Notes: generated by a model from the letters alone, not told the origin. A stretch of DNA of 54,284 bases from Pleomorphochaeta sp. (GCA_028532815.1 JAQQAS010000024.1:1-54284), one strand, 5' to 3'; positions 7,966 through 16,626 are shown, counted from the first letter of the stretch. Numbers and translations: made by a program.

Positions 7966-8562
7966 ATGCCAAAAAAAATTGATCATGAACAAAGAAAAGT
8001 AAAAATCTTACAAACTGCTTTAGATGTTTTTGCTAAGGAAGGGTATAAAGATTCTAATCTTTCTTTAATTGCTCAAGAATGTGGTATATCAAGACCTACA
8101 ATCTATCAATATTTTAAAGATAAAGATGAGATTTATTACTATGCTGTAAAACTAGTTACAGGTAAGATGTTTGAGAAATATGTAGATTTTGCATGGAACT
8201 CCGATGACAATGTTTTAGATCGTGTTATTTCCATTTGTTCTGATATTATTGATACAGGTGTTGAACATATTGGAGAATTAACATCTTTAGTTGATGTAAT
8301 GTTTTATATGAGAAAAGAAGGAACTGATTTCAACTCTGTAATTTTAAGACGAACAGCAAAATTAAATATCCTCTTTAAAAGATTATTAAGATTAGGCCTT
8401 GATAGAGGAGATATTAAAGAGGGAACTTCAATTGATAAAGTTACTGAACATATTGTTCTATTATTAGAATCTTTCTGTATTGAGCTAGCATTTCTTGAAT
8501 TAAAAGACGCAACTAAAAATAAAGATTTAATCAGTACTTATCTTAACTTCTTTAAAGCTTAA
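7966..8562 (+). CDS. TetR/AcrR-family transcriptional regulator
   Basis: 198 residues. The N-terminal TetR helix-turn-helix is clear: ILQTALDVFAKEGYKDSNLSLIAQ followed by the recognition helix region GISRPTIYQYFKDKDEIYYYAV (about 15-60). The C-terminal ligand domain is generic and the ligand cannot be predicted. SD AAAGGGA lies 9 bases before the ATG. clpB follows 85 bases later on the same strand. No efflux pump or enzyme target adjoins it, so its regulon is unknown; autoregulation is common in the family. Confidence 0.88.
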   Translation: MPKKIDHEQRKVKILQTALDVFAKEGYKDSNLSLIAQECGISRPTIYQYFKDKDEIYYYAVKLVTGKMFEKYVDFAWNSDDNVLDRVISICSDIIDTGVEHIGELTSLVDVMFYMRKEGTDFNSVILRRTAKLNILFKRLLRLGLDRGDIKEGTSIDKVTEHIVLLLESFCIELAFLELKDATKNKDLISTYLNFFKA

Positions 8563-8647
8563 ATAATTCTAAAAATTATAGTTGTCAATTAATATTCTTT
8601 TTATTATTTTTTAAATACTTAGGGGTGAGTAATAAAGGAATAAACAA

Positions 8648-11224
8648 ATGAATATTGAATCAATGACAATAAAAATGCGCGAAGCTATTGAGTCAGCTGG
8701 TTCCATCGCTCATGAAAATGGAAATCCTCAAATAACAACTGAACACATAATCTTAGCAATGTTAAATGCTGAAGAAGGTCTATTATCTCCATTGTTTGAG
8801 AAAGTTGGAATAGCACCTAGACTCGTTGTAGACACAGTTGTAAAACGAATTGAAAAATTACCCAAAGCATATGGTGGAAATACCTCCCAAAGCCTATCAC
8901 AAGAAGCTTCTAATATTCTTTTTGATGCGGAAAAAGAAAGTCATAAATTTAAAGATGAATACATTAGTACTGAACACTTCTTATTAGCACTTTTAAATTC
9001 TAATTGTGATTTAAAAGAAGATTTAACTAAATTAGGTATTAATAGAAAAAATGTAATGGATGCTTTAAAGGATATTCGAGGAAGTCAGAGAATAACCTCA
9101 AATGATCCTGAGTCTAGATATAAGAGTTTAGATAAATATTGTAGAGATATTACAAAATTAGCTAGAGCAGGTAAATTAGATCCTGTTATTGGTAGAGATG
9201 AAGAAATTAGAAGAATTATGCAGGTCCTTTCTAGAAGGACAAAAAATAATCCTGTTTTAATTGGCGAACCTGGTGTTGGTAAAACAGCAATAGTTGAGGG
9301 GTTAGCAAATAGAATTATATCTAACGATGTGCCTGAATCTTTAAAGAATAAAAGAATTTTATCTTTAGATATGGGATCTATTTTAGCTGGAGCAAAATAT
9401 CGTGGTGAATTTGAAGAACGCTTTAAAGCTGTTATCAATGATATTGTAAACAGCGATGGAAGCATTATTCTCTTTATTGATGAGTTACACACAATTGTAG
9501 GGGCTGGAGCTGCTGAGGGCTCAACAGATGCTTCTAATCTCATAAAACCTGCATTAGCTAGAGGTGAATTGCACACAATAGGGGCAACTACTTTAGATGA
9601 ATATAGAAAATACATAGAAAGTGATAAAGCCTTAGAGAGAAGATTTCAGCCAGTATTTACTAAAGAGCCAAGTGTAGAAGATACAATTGCGATTCTTAGA
9701 GGGCTAAAAGAGAAATATGAAGTTCACCATGGTGTAAGAATTAAAGATGAAGCCTTAGTTGCTGCTGCTGTACTTAGTAATAGATATATTACAAATAGAT
9801 TTCTTCCAGATAAGGCAATTGATTTAGTTGATGAGGCTGCAAGCCAATTAAAGATTGAGATTGAGAGCCAACCTGAAGAACTAGATAAACTACACCATAA
9901 AGCTTTACAGTTAAATATTGAAAAACAAGCTCTTAGTCGTGAAGAAGATTCTATAAGTAAAGATAGATTATCAAAGATAGAAAAAGAATTAGCTGATTTA
10001 CAAGCAAAGACTGATGCAATGAGTGCTCAATGGCTAAATGAGAAAAAAGCTATTGAAAATATAAGGGCTAAAAAAGTTGAAGTTGAGCAGTTAAAAAATA
10101 AAGAACATGCTGCTGAAAGAGATGGCGATTTAGCTACAGCGGCCCAGATAAAACATGGCCAACTTCCGACTTTATTAAAAGAAATAGAAGAGTTATCTTT
10201 GAAGATTGAAGAGCTAAAAAAAGATGGAAAATCTTTATTAAGAGAAGAAGTTTCTGAAGAAGATTTAGAGAGAATTGTTAGCAATTGGACTGGAATTCCA
10301 ATAAGTAAAATGGAACAAAGTGAGATTGAAAAATATCTAAATCTAGAAGATTCTTTATCTAAAGAAGTAATAGGGCAAGAAGAAGCAATTGATGCAATTA
10401 GTGATGCAATTAGAAGAAATAAAACAGGTATCTCTGATGAAAGAAAACCTTTAGGCAGCTTTTTATTTGCAGGGCCTACTGGTGTAGGTAAAACACTGCT
10501 TGCAAAAGTATTAGCAAGATTTTTGTTTGATAGTGAAAAAGCATTAGAAAGAATTGATATGAGTGAGTATATGGAAAAACACTCCGTAAGTAGACTTATA
10601 GGAGCTCCTCCAGGATACGTTGGTTATGATCAAGGTGGTCAGTTAACTGAAGTTGTTAGAAGAAGGCCATATTCTGTAATTTTGTTTGATGAAATAGAGA
10701 AAGCTCATCCTGATGTATTTAATGTTTTGCTTCAAGTTTTAGATGATGGTCGACTTACAGATGGTCAGGGTAGGATTGTTGACTTTACTAATACTGTAAT
10801 AATTATGACTAGTAATCTAGGCTCTCAGTATTTATTTGATGGAAGTACTGAAGAAGTTGCAAATGCTAAAATACATCAAGCTATTGCTTCCTCCTTCAAA
10901 CCGGAATTTATAAATAGAATTGATGAGATTGTAATTTTCAATAAATTAGGAAAAGCTCAAGTTGAAAAAATTGTTGAACTACAATTAAATGAATTGAAAG
11001 AAAGACTTGAGAAAAAACAATTATACTTAAGTTGGGATAAAAATGTATTATCACAATTATATACAGAAGGCTATAATCCAAACTTTGGTGCTAGACCTAT
11101 TAAGAGAGCTATTCAAAGATTAATAGAAAATCCTTTAGCTAAGGAAATCTTAAAAGGTAAATTTAATGTTGGAGCTAAGATTCATTTAAATTATGATAAT
11201 GGGTTAGATATAAGCGTTAAGTAA
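8648..11224 (+). CDS. clpB: ATP-dependent disaggregase ClpB
   Basis: Hexameric cytoplasmic chaperone that, with DnaK, pulls proteins out of aggregates. 858 residues: two N-terminal Clp_N repeats (1-145), first AAA+ module with Walker A GEPGVGKT (207-214), a long middle coiled coil (about 405-530) that separates ClpB from ClpA/ClpC, and second AAA+ module with Walker A GPTGVGKT near 608 followed by the conserved RLIGAPPGYVGY and a C-terminal D2-small domain. AAAGGA precedes the ATG. No CIRCE element (TTAGCACTC-N9-GAGTGCTAA) is upstream, so HrcA control is not evident. Its last 34 bases overlap the oppositely oriented nucleotidyltransferase gene. Confidence 0.96.
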   Translation: MNIESMTIKMREAIESAGSIAHENGNPQITTEHIILAMLNAEEGLLSPLFEKVGIAPRLVVDTVVKRIEKLPKAYGGNTSQSLSQEASNILFDAEKESHKFKDEYISTEHFLLALLNSNCDLKEDLTKLGINRKNVMDALKDIRGSQRITSNDPESRYKSLDKYCRDITKLARAGKLDPVIGRDEEIRRIMQVLSRRTKNNPVLIGEPGVGKTAIVEGLANRIISNDVPESLKNKRILSLDMGSILAGAKYRGEFEERFKAVINDIVNSDGSIILFIDELHTIVGAGAAEGSTDASNLIKPALARGELHTIGATTLDEYRKYIESDKALERRFQPVFTKEPSVEDTIAILRGLKEKYEVHHGVRIKDEALVAAAVLSNRYITNRFLPDKAIDLVDEAASQLKIEIESQPEELDKLHHKALQLNIEKQALSREEDSISKDRLSKIEKELADLQAKTDAMSAQWLNEKKAIENIRAKKVEVEQLKNKEHAAERDGDLATAAQIKHGQLPTLLKEIEELSLKIEELKKDGKSLLREEVSEEDLERIVSNWTGIPISKMEQSEIEKYLNLEDSLSKEVIGQEEAIDAISDAIRRNKTGISDERKPLGSFLFAGPTGVGKTLLAKVLARFLFDSEKALERIDMSEYMEKHSVSRLIGAPPGYVGYDQGGQLTEVVRRRPYSVILFDEIEKAHPDVFNVLLQVLDDGRLTDGQGRIVDFTNTVIIMTSNLGSQYLFDGSTEEVANAKIHQAIASSFKPEFINRIDEIVIFNKLGKAQVEKIVELQLNELKERLEKKQLYLSWDKNVLSQLYTEGYNPNFGARPIKRAIQRLIENPLAKEILKGKFNVGAKIHLNYDNGLDISVK

Positions 11225-11796
11225 GCTTCTTGAGTATCAATGTCTTCTATATAGGCTTTGTTATTAGATTGGAAGGTATATGTGTCTTTTTTCTTTAAAA
11301 AAGATCTTAGACCTTCCTTTTTGTTTTTAAAATTTAGATTAATAATTTCCTCAGTTATTTTGTTATTTATAAGTACAGGGTGACCGAAAATTCCATTAAC
11401 TTTAGGTCTTAAAGCATCATGATTTTTTAGATATGGAATCAAGGAAATAAAGTCATCTTTTTTTAATAAAGGGACATCCGCAACACTAATAAAATAAGGT
11501 TCTTTATTTCCTAAATCTTTAAGATTTTGAACCCCGGTTACTAAAGAAGAAAGTTGTCCATTTTCATAATTAGGATTGTGAACTCTATGAATATGTTTAT
11601 TGTATATATTCTCAAGAAAATTAATCTCTTTAATAACATCATTCTTATAGCAACCTGTTACAACAATTACATCTAACTGTGCACCAAATGAAGCTTCTAT
11701 TAAATGATGTAAGAATGTCTTATTTTCATATTTTAATAAAAGTTTATTTTTTTTCATTCTTGAAGAGAGCCCTGCAGCTAAAATAATGTTAAACAA
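11191..11796 (-). CDS. MobA/MocA-like nucleotidyltransferase
   Basis: 201 residues of the NTP-transferase fold used in molybdenum cofactor cytidylyl- or guanylyltransfer. The N-terminal nucleotide-binding loop is intact: IILAAGLSSRMKKNKLLLKY. Further motifs are NPNYENGQLSSL, VADVPLL (the metal-binding D region) and GHPVLI, which best fit MocA-type cytidylyltransferases of xanthine dehydrogenase-like systems. The start is TTG with SD AGAGG 7 bases upstream. No molybdenum enzyme is nearby, so the substrate is inferred only from the family. Convergent with clpB, sharing 34 bases at the 3' ends. Confidence 0.8.
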   Translation of the reverse strand: MFNIILAAGLSSRMKKNKLLLKYENKTFLHHLIEASFGAQLDVIVVTGCYKNDVIKEINFLENIYNKHIHRVHNPNYENGQLSSLVTGVQNLKDLGNKEPYFISVADVPLLKKDDFISLIPYLKNHDALRPKVNGIFGHPVLINNKITEEIINLNFKNKKEGLRSFLKKKDTYTFQSNNKAYIEDIDTQEAYLTLISNPLS

Positions 11797-11807
11797 ATTA
11801 ATACCTC

Positions 11808-11834
11808 TTGAAAGTGTCTATCTAATGATATAAT
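11808..11834 (+). promoter_or_regulatory. Candidate promoter of the DUF554 gene
   Basis: TTGAAA (11808-11813), a short 15-base spacer and a perfect TATAAT (11829-11834). The ATG at 11844 is only 9 bases after the -10 box and has no SD, so a leaderless or nearly leaderless mRNA is predicted. Confidence 0.5.
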
Positions 11835-11843
11835 TTAATATTT

Positions 11844-12560
11844 ATGATTGCAACTATAATTAACTGTATAACAGTACTCATTGGTTCTTTGATTGGTTTA
11901 TTTATCAAAAATCATATTAGCAAAGATTTTAAACATATTGTAGCTAGTTCTGCAGGTTTAATAACCTTATTAATCGGTATTTCAATGGGAATAGAAACAG
12001 ACTCTTATGTTGTTCTATTATTTTCAGTTATTATAGGAGGCTTAATTGGCTATCTTTTAAATATCGATGATAGAATATATAATTTAGGAAATACTTTAGA
12101 GAAGAAAACAGTTAATAAAGGTGAAGGGGATTCTTTTGCTAGAGGATTTTTAAATGCCTCAGTTCTATTTTGTTCAGGTGCAATGAGTGTTTTAGGGCCC
12201 ATACAAGCAGGGACAGCTCAAGATTACCAATTATTATTGATAAAGAGCTTTCTTGATGGAAGTATGGCTATTATTTTTGCAGCTACATACGGAATTGGAG
12301 TAATGTTTAGTATTCTTGTAATATTTATTTACCAAGGATTTTTTACTGTTTTAGGGTCTTTAATATCTCCTATATTAGGAGATGCGGGCTTAAATGAATT
12401 GTCTGCAGTTGGTGGGGTAATGATTTTGATGATTGCCTTTAATTTACTTGATATAAAAAAATTCAAGACAGCAAATTATCTTCCAAGTTTAATATTAGCA
12501 CCTATTCTAATTAAGGTGATACCTCCAATAATAGATTGGTTTATCAACCTACTTGGATAA
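11844..12560 (+). CDS. DUF554-family membrane protein
   Basis: 238 residues with about six or seven hydrophobic segments. The family features are present: an N-terminal INCITVLIGSLIGLF segment, GLITLLIGISMGIE, a GAMSVLGPIQAG motif near 112-124, DGSMAIIFAATYGIG, and a C-terminal GGVMILMIAFNLLDIKK. Function is unknown; these are inner-membrane proteins of possible transport role. It stands alone, convergent with the Arc-like gene. The 15-base palindrome GATAAAT-T-ATTTATC (12556-12570) spans both stop codons. Confidence 0.82.
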   Translation: MIATIINCITVLIGSLIGLFIKNHISKDFKHIVASSAGLITLLIGISMGIETDSYVVLLFSVIIGGLIGYLLNIDDRIYNLGNTLEKKTVNKGEGDSFARGFLNASVLFCSGAMSVLGPIQAGTAQDYQLLLIKSFLDGSMAIIFAATYGIGVMFSILVIFIYQGFFTVLGSLISPILGDAGLNELSAVGGVMILMIAFNLLDIKKFKTANYLPSLILAPILIKVIPPIIDWFINLLG

Positions 12561-12561
12561 A

Positions 12562-12771
12562 TTATTTATCTACAGCATCATATTCTTCTTTTTTTATTAA
12601 ATTAGATTTAATTCTTTTCTTACGCTTTTTTACGCATTCATATAGAAGATACTCAATTTGTCCATTTACGGATCTAAAATCTTGTTCAGCCCATTCGACT
12701 AATTCTTCATAAAGGGAAGAGGATAGTCTAAGTGGGATTTGCTTTCTTTGTGTTTTTTTCTTTTCACTCAT
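12562..12771 (-). CDS. Arc-like ribbon-helix-helix DNA-binding protein
   Basis: 69 residues, very basic at both ends. The core IPLRLSSSLYEELVEWAEQ then RSVNGQIEYLL follows the Arc pattern; Arc itself has LRWP.. then RSVNSEI. Residues about 11-18 would be the DNA-contacting beta strand, followed by two helices. It is the second gene of an operon with the SPFH gene (52 bases between). Two 8-bp palindromes at the operon promoter, spaced as for RHH dimers, make it a candidate autorepressor. A perfect hairpin (12780-12801) lies just before its ATG and includes the nearest GGAG. No toxin gene accompanies it, so an antitoxin role is unlikely. Confidence 0.78.
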   Translation of the reverse strand: MSEKKKTQRKQIPLRLSSSLYEELVEWAEQDFRSVNGQIEYLLYECVKKRKKRIKSNLIKKEEYDAVDK

Positions 12772-12779
12772 ATAAGTTA

Positions 12780-12801
12780 AACTCCGTCAAAAGACGGAGT
12801 T
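12780..12801 (-). promoter_or_regulatory. Hairpin between the SPFH and Arc-like genes
   Basis: On the minus-strand mRNA, AACTCCGTC pairs perfectly with GACGGAGTT around a TTTT loop. The 3' arm contains GGAG, 10 bases before the Arc-like ATG. A second SD, AAGGAGA (12813-12807), sits just upstream of the stem. Its GGAG can pair instead with CTCC of the 5' arm, which would free the downstream GGAG. No T run follows, so it is not a standard terminator. Confidence 0.6.
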
Positions 12802-12823
12802 GTAATTCTCCTTGAAAATATAT

Positions 12824-13771
12824 TTAATATAATGAACCTGAATTTACAATAGGTTGGGCATCTTTGTTTCCACACAATACAACTAAAAGATTGCTAACCA
12901 TTGCAGCTTTTCTCTCTTCGTCCAATTCTAAAACTTCATTTTCTTTTAATTGTTCTAGAGCCATTTGTACCATGGATACTGCTCCATCTACAATCATTTT
13001 TCTAGCATCAATAATAGCAGCCGCTTGTTGTCTTTGTAGCATTGCAGCAGCAATTTCTTGAGCATAAGCTAGGTGGGTGATTTTAGCCTCTATAATTTCT
13101 AGTCCAGCAAATAATACTTTTTTCTGAATTTCCGCTTTTAGGCTTTCTGCAATTTCTTGAGAATCACCTCTAAGAGAGAGCTTATCCTCATCTTCAGGTG
13201 TATCATAAGGATACTGTCTTACAATACTTCTTAGAGCACTATCGCTTTGAATTGATAAAAATTCATAATAGTTTTCTACAGCAAATGCGGCTTTAGCACT
13301 ATCTATAACTTTCCAAATTACAACAATTCCTATTTCAATAGGATTTCCCATTGAATCATTAATTTTTTGTTTTTGATTATTTAAAGTTATGGCTTTTAAA
13401 GAAAGTTTTCTTATTGGACGATCAAAAGTAACTGAATTGCCATTTGAATCCTTTCTCTCTCCTTTTTTAAACCCAACAGTTGCACTTGTATATAGTGGGT
13501 TCACAAAGTAAAAGCCAGGACCTCTTAAAGTTCCACAATAAGTTCCAAAGAAAGTAAATACTCTAGCAGAATTAGGTTTTAAAACTTTTAAACCCGTTAA
13601 GAAAACAACAATAATTAGTTCAACAACCGAAAAAAGAATAATTGATAAGGTCATATGTGTTTTTAAATTTAATAAGAAAAGGAATATACTTCCGATCTCA
13701 ATTAAAAGAATTAATAAAAGGGCTAGGCCACCATTATAAGATTTTGCTTTAAATTCTTTAATTTCATCCAT
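12824..13771 (-). CDS. SPFH/Band 7 domain membrane protein
   Basis: 315 residues. Two N-terminal hydrophobic segments (about 14-34 and 39-60) are followed by an SPFH domain starting near VLKPNSARVFTFFGTYCGTLRGPGFYFVNPL, with typical QSDSALRSIVRQYPYD and ILFAGLEIIEAKITHLAYAQEIAAAMLQRQQAAAIIDARK segments. Such proteins form oligomeric scaffolds at membranes. There is no NfeD or protease partner; instead the downstream partner is an Arc-like regulator. SD AGGAGA precedes the ATG. It has its own promoter with tandem operator-like palindromes, after the glgP terminator. Confidence 0.88.
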   Translation of the reverse strand: MDEIKEFKAKSYNGGLALLLILLIEIGSIFLFLLNLKTHMTLSIILFSVVELIIVVFLTGLKVLKPNSARVFTFFGTYCGTLRGPGFYFVNPLYTSATVGFKKGERKDSNGNSVTFDRPIRKLSLKAITLNNQKQKINDSMGNPIEIGIVVIWKVIDSAKAAFAVENYYEFLSIQSDSALRSIVRQYPYDTPEDEDKLSLRGDSQEIAESLKAEIQKKVLFAGLEIIEAKITHLAYAQEIAAAMLQRQQAAAIIDARKMIVDGAVSMVQMALEQLKENEVLELDEERKAAMVSNLLVVLCGNKDAQPIVNSGSLY

Positions 13772-13792
13772 TTTTTTTATCTCCTATATTAG

Positions 13793-13811
13793 TGATATCA
13801 ATTTGATATCA
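13793..13811 (-). promoter_or_regulatory. Tandem palindromic operator candidate of the SPFH-Arc operon
   Basis: Two perfect 8-bp palindromes TGATATCA (13793-13800 and 13804-13811) are separated by three bases, so their centres are 11 bp apart, about one helical turn. They overlap the predicted transcription start near 13810. Tandem short palindromes at this spacing suit cooperative binding by two ribbon-helix-helix dimers. Confidence 0.6.
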
Positions 13812-13816
13812 AGTTA

Positions 13817-13845
13817 AGTATGTCCTTCTTTTTATTATTTGTCAA
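13817..13845 (-). promoter_or_regulatory. Promoter of the SPFH-Arc operon
   Basis: Minus strand TTGACA (13845-13840), a 17-base spacer and CATACT (13822-13817). The -35 is perfect and the -10 matches 4 of 6. It lies between the glgP terminator and the SPFH start. Confidence 0.65.
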
Positions 13846-13858
13846 GAATTGAATTTTA

Positions 13859-13897
13859 GAAAATAAAAAAGATGGTTTGTAGCTGTTACAAACCATC
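13859..13897 (-). terminator. Terminator of glgP
   Basis: On the minus strand, an 11-bp stem GATGGTTTGTA/TACAAACCATC with a 5-base loop (13897-13871) is followed by TTTTTTATTTT. Confidence 0.88.
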
Positions 13898-13933
13898 CAT
13901 AAAATTAAAAGTAAAATTTAAAACTAGAAATTA

Positions 13934-16447
13934 TTAAATCTTCTTCGCATTTTCCACAGCTGTTTCTTTTTGTACTGCTTTCTTTACTGGGCAAGGTTTA
14001 ATATTCCAAATATCATTAGCGTATTCTAATATTGTTCTATCTGATGAGAATTTAGCAGAAGCGGCAATATTTAAAATAGCTTTTTTGTTCCATTCTTTTT
14101 GGTTGTTATGATATAAATCTCTAGCTTTTGTATGTGCTATGCTATACATATCCAAATCAGCAAATAAGAAATATTTATCACCCTCATTTAATAGAGATTT
14201 TGTTAATCTATCAAAAATATGAGGCTCTCCAATATTGAAATAGCCACTTGTAACTAAATCAATAATATTTTTTATTTCAGGGTTTCCTAAGATATAATCA
14301 TAAGGATTATAAGAAGGGGCTAATTTTGCAATCTCTTCTTCAGTATTACCGAAGATAAACATATTTTCTTTGCCAACTTCTTCTGCCATCTCAATATTAG
14401 CACCATCTAAAGTACCAATTGTTAGGGCACCATTTGCCATGAATTTCATATTACCAGTACCTGAAGCTTCAGTTCCCGCTGTAGAAATTTGTTGGCTTAA
14501 GTTGGTTGCAGGAATAATTTTTTCTGCCATTGAAACTCTGTAGTTAGGCATAAAGAATACTTTTAATACATCATTTACAGCGGGGTCGCTGTTAATAGTT
14601 TTTGATAAATTATTAATAAACTTAATTATTAATTTTGCATTTACATATCCAGGTGCGGCCTTTCCTCCAAATAAGAAAGTAATTTGAGTCATATCAGCTT
14701 TATTTATTTCACCATTTTTAATTTTTGAATAAATAAGTAAGATATTCATTGCATTCAATAATTGTCTTTTATATTCATGAATTCTCTTTACTTGAGTATC
14801 AATCATAGTATTGGGATCAATTATTAAATTAGTATCTTTTTTCAAAAAGTTAGATGCTTTAATTTTACAGTTATTCTTAATTTTTGCAAAATCTTCAACA
14901 AAAGCAGCATCTTGTGCAAAAGGTGCTAAATTCTTGATTTTTGAATAATCTAAAATCCAATCATCACCAATAGCATTTGAAATTAATCTAGAGAGCTCAG
15001 GGTTTGAATCTAATAACCATCTTCTTTGGGTAATACCATTGGTTTTGTTATTAAATTTCTCTGGGAAAATTAAGTTAAATTCAGGGAACATATTAGTTTT
15101 TAATAACTGGCTATGTAATTGAGCTACCCCATTTGTACTATGAGATCCAATTATAGAAAGGTTTGCCATTCTAACCATTTTAGGATTTGATTCTTCAATT
15201 ATACTAACTTTACTTAGCATATGAGGTTTAAGAGGGAAGAATGCAGCTGCTTTTTGTAAAAACCTATGGTTTATCTCAAATATTATTTGAACGTGTCTAG
15301 GAAGTAGACTTTCTAACATAGGGAGTGACCATTTTTCAAGAGCCTCAGGCATTAATGTATGGTTTGTATAACCAAATGTATTTTCAGTTATTTTCCAAGC
15401 TTCATCCCAACTTAGACCTTCTCTGTCAATAAGTAATCTCATTAATTCCGGTACAGCTAAAGAGGGGTGAGTGTCATTTAATTGAATAGCTGCAAGATTT
15501 GAAAAGTCTGACCATTTATGCTCAGGTTTTTGTTTAAATCTTCTAATAATATCTTGTAAAGAACAAGATACAAAGAAGTATTGTTGTTTAAGACGCAATT
15601 CTTTTCCCATGTAGCCTGTATCATTTGGATATAGAACTTGGGAGATATTTTCTGCAGTAATTTTAGATCTTACAGCTTCGGTGTAATCACCTTCATTAAA
15701 TTCTTGGAAGTTAAAGTCTTCAGCAGCTTTTGCACTCCAAAGTCTTAATGTATTAATTGTTTTACAACCATAACCTACAATTGGCATATCGTAAGCCATT
15801 CCGGTTACAACTTCACCATCAACCCATTTAAAGATATCTTTTCCATTTTCATTAATTACGTTTACTCTACCACCAAAGCGAACTGGGAATTTTAAATCTT
15901 TTCTTGCAATTTCCCAAGGGTTGCCATTTTTTAACCAACTATCAGGATATTCTTCTTGCCAGCCATCTTTTATTTGTTGTTTGAAAATTCCATAATTATA
16001 TCTAATTCCATATCCAAATGCTGGAATTTCTAAAGTTGCCAAAGAATCTAAGAAACAAGCGGCAAGTCTACCTAAACCACCATTTCCTAAACCTGCATCA
16101 GGTTCTTGATCTTGGAGTTCTTCATAGTTTTTCCCTAACTCTTTTAAAGCTTGTTTTACTTCTTTTTCAAGGCCAAGGTTAATAATATTGTTTGTCATTG
16201 CTCTTCCCATTAAGAATTCAAGGGAAAGGTAATAAACTCTTTTAGAATCTTTTTTTCTTTGGGTTTCACGACTAGCATGTAATTGATGCACTATTCTGTC
16301 CATTATTGATAGGGCTAGCGCATGATAATGTCCTTCTTTAGTGTTATGAAAAATGTCGGCATCTAAAGTGTATTTTAGGTGTTCTGCATAGTCTTGGACT
16401 ATATCTTCAGGTGTTCTTCCAAAACGTGTCTTCTGTATTTTTGCCAT
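13934..16447 (-). CDS. glgP: Glycogen/starch/alpha-glucan phosphorylase
   Basis: Releases glucose-1-phosphate from storage or imported alpha-glucans using pyridoxal phosphate. The start MAKIQKTRFG is chosen because AGGAGA lies 7 bases upstream; a longer frame to 16498 adds 17 residues with no SD. 837 residues, normal for the family. Visible motifs: YYLSLEFLMGRAMTNN, QEPDAGLGNGGLGRLAACFLDSLATL, QLNDTHPSLAVPELMR, QVKRIHEYKRQLLN, and the PLP region EASGTGNMKFMANGALTIGTLDGANIE with its Lys. It is monocistronic, ending in a strong terminator; other glycogen genes are not in the window. A possible -10 TATACT lies at 16494-16489. Confidence 0.96.
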   Translation of the reverse strand: MAKIQKTRFGRTPEDIVQDYAEHLKYTLDADIFHNTKEGHYHALALSIMDRIVHQLHASRETQRKKDSKRVYYLSLEFLMGRAMTNNIINLGLEKEVKQALKELGKNYEELQDQEPDAGLGNGGLGRLAACFLDSLATLEIPAFGYGIRYNYGIFKQQIKDGWQEEYPDSWLKNGNPWEIARKDLKFPVRFGGRVNVINENGKDIFKWVDGEVVTGMAYDMPIVGYGCKTINTLRLWSAKAAEDFNFQEFNEGDYTEAVRSKITAENISQVLYPNDTGYMGKELRLKQQYFFVSCSLQDIIRRFKQKPEHKWSDFSNLAAIQLNDTHPSLAVPELMRLLIDREGLSWDEAWKITENTFGYTNHTLMPEALEKWSLPMLESLLPRHVQIIFEINHRFLQKAAAFFPLKPHMLSKVSIIEESNPKMVRMANLSIIGSHSTNGVAQLHSQLLKTNMFPEFNLIFPEKFNNKTNGITQRRWLLDSNPELSRLISNAIGDDWILDYSKIKNLAPFAQDAAFVEDFAKIKNNCKIKASNFLKKDTNLIIDPNTMIDTQVKRIHEYKRQLLNAMNILLIYSKIKNGEINKADMTQITFLFGGKAAPGYVNAKLIIKFINNLSKTINSDPAVNDVLKVFFMPNYRVSMAEKIIPATNLSQQISTAGTEASGTGNMKFMANGALTIGTLDGANIEMAEEVGKENMFIFGNTEEEIAKLAPSYNPYDYILGNPEIKNIIDLVTSGYFNIGEPHIFDRLTKSLLNEGDKYFLFADLDMYSIAHTKARDLYHNNQKEWNKKAILNIAASAKFSSDRTILEYANDIWNIKPCPVKKAVQKETAVENAKKI

Positions 16448-16597
16448 CTTTGATTCTCCTAATAAGAATTTGTTATTTATATAAATAAAGTATAACAAAG
16501 CTAATATTGTTACAAGATAGCAAACTTACCGTCTTTAAATAATGAAAATAATATTGATATTTTTTATAAAAAAACATAAATTAAAAGATAAAGTCGG

Positions 16598-16626
16598 TTG
16601 ACAAAAAGAATTGTGTTTGGTATGTT
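16598..16626 (+). promoter_or_regulatory. Promoter of the tRNA-Thr/rpmG/tRNA-Trp/secE/nusG unit
   Basis: Perfect -35 TTGACA (16598-16603), 17-base spacer and -10 TATGTT (16621-16626). It lies 47 bases before tRNA-Thr in the divergent gap with glgP. Confidence 0.75.

Noticed and set aside
8563-8647. CIRCE/HrcA element before clpB
   Set aside because: No TTAGCACTC or GAGTGCTAA arms are present.
10027-10284. Ser/Phe-rich minus-strand frame within clpB
   Set aside because: It is the antisense shadow of the Glu/Lys-rich coiled coil.
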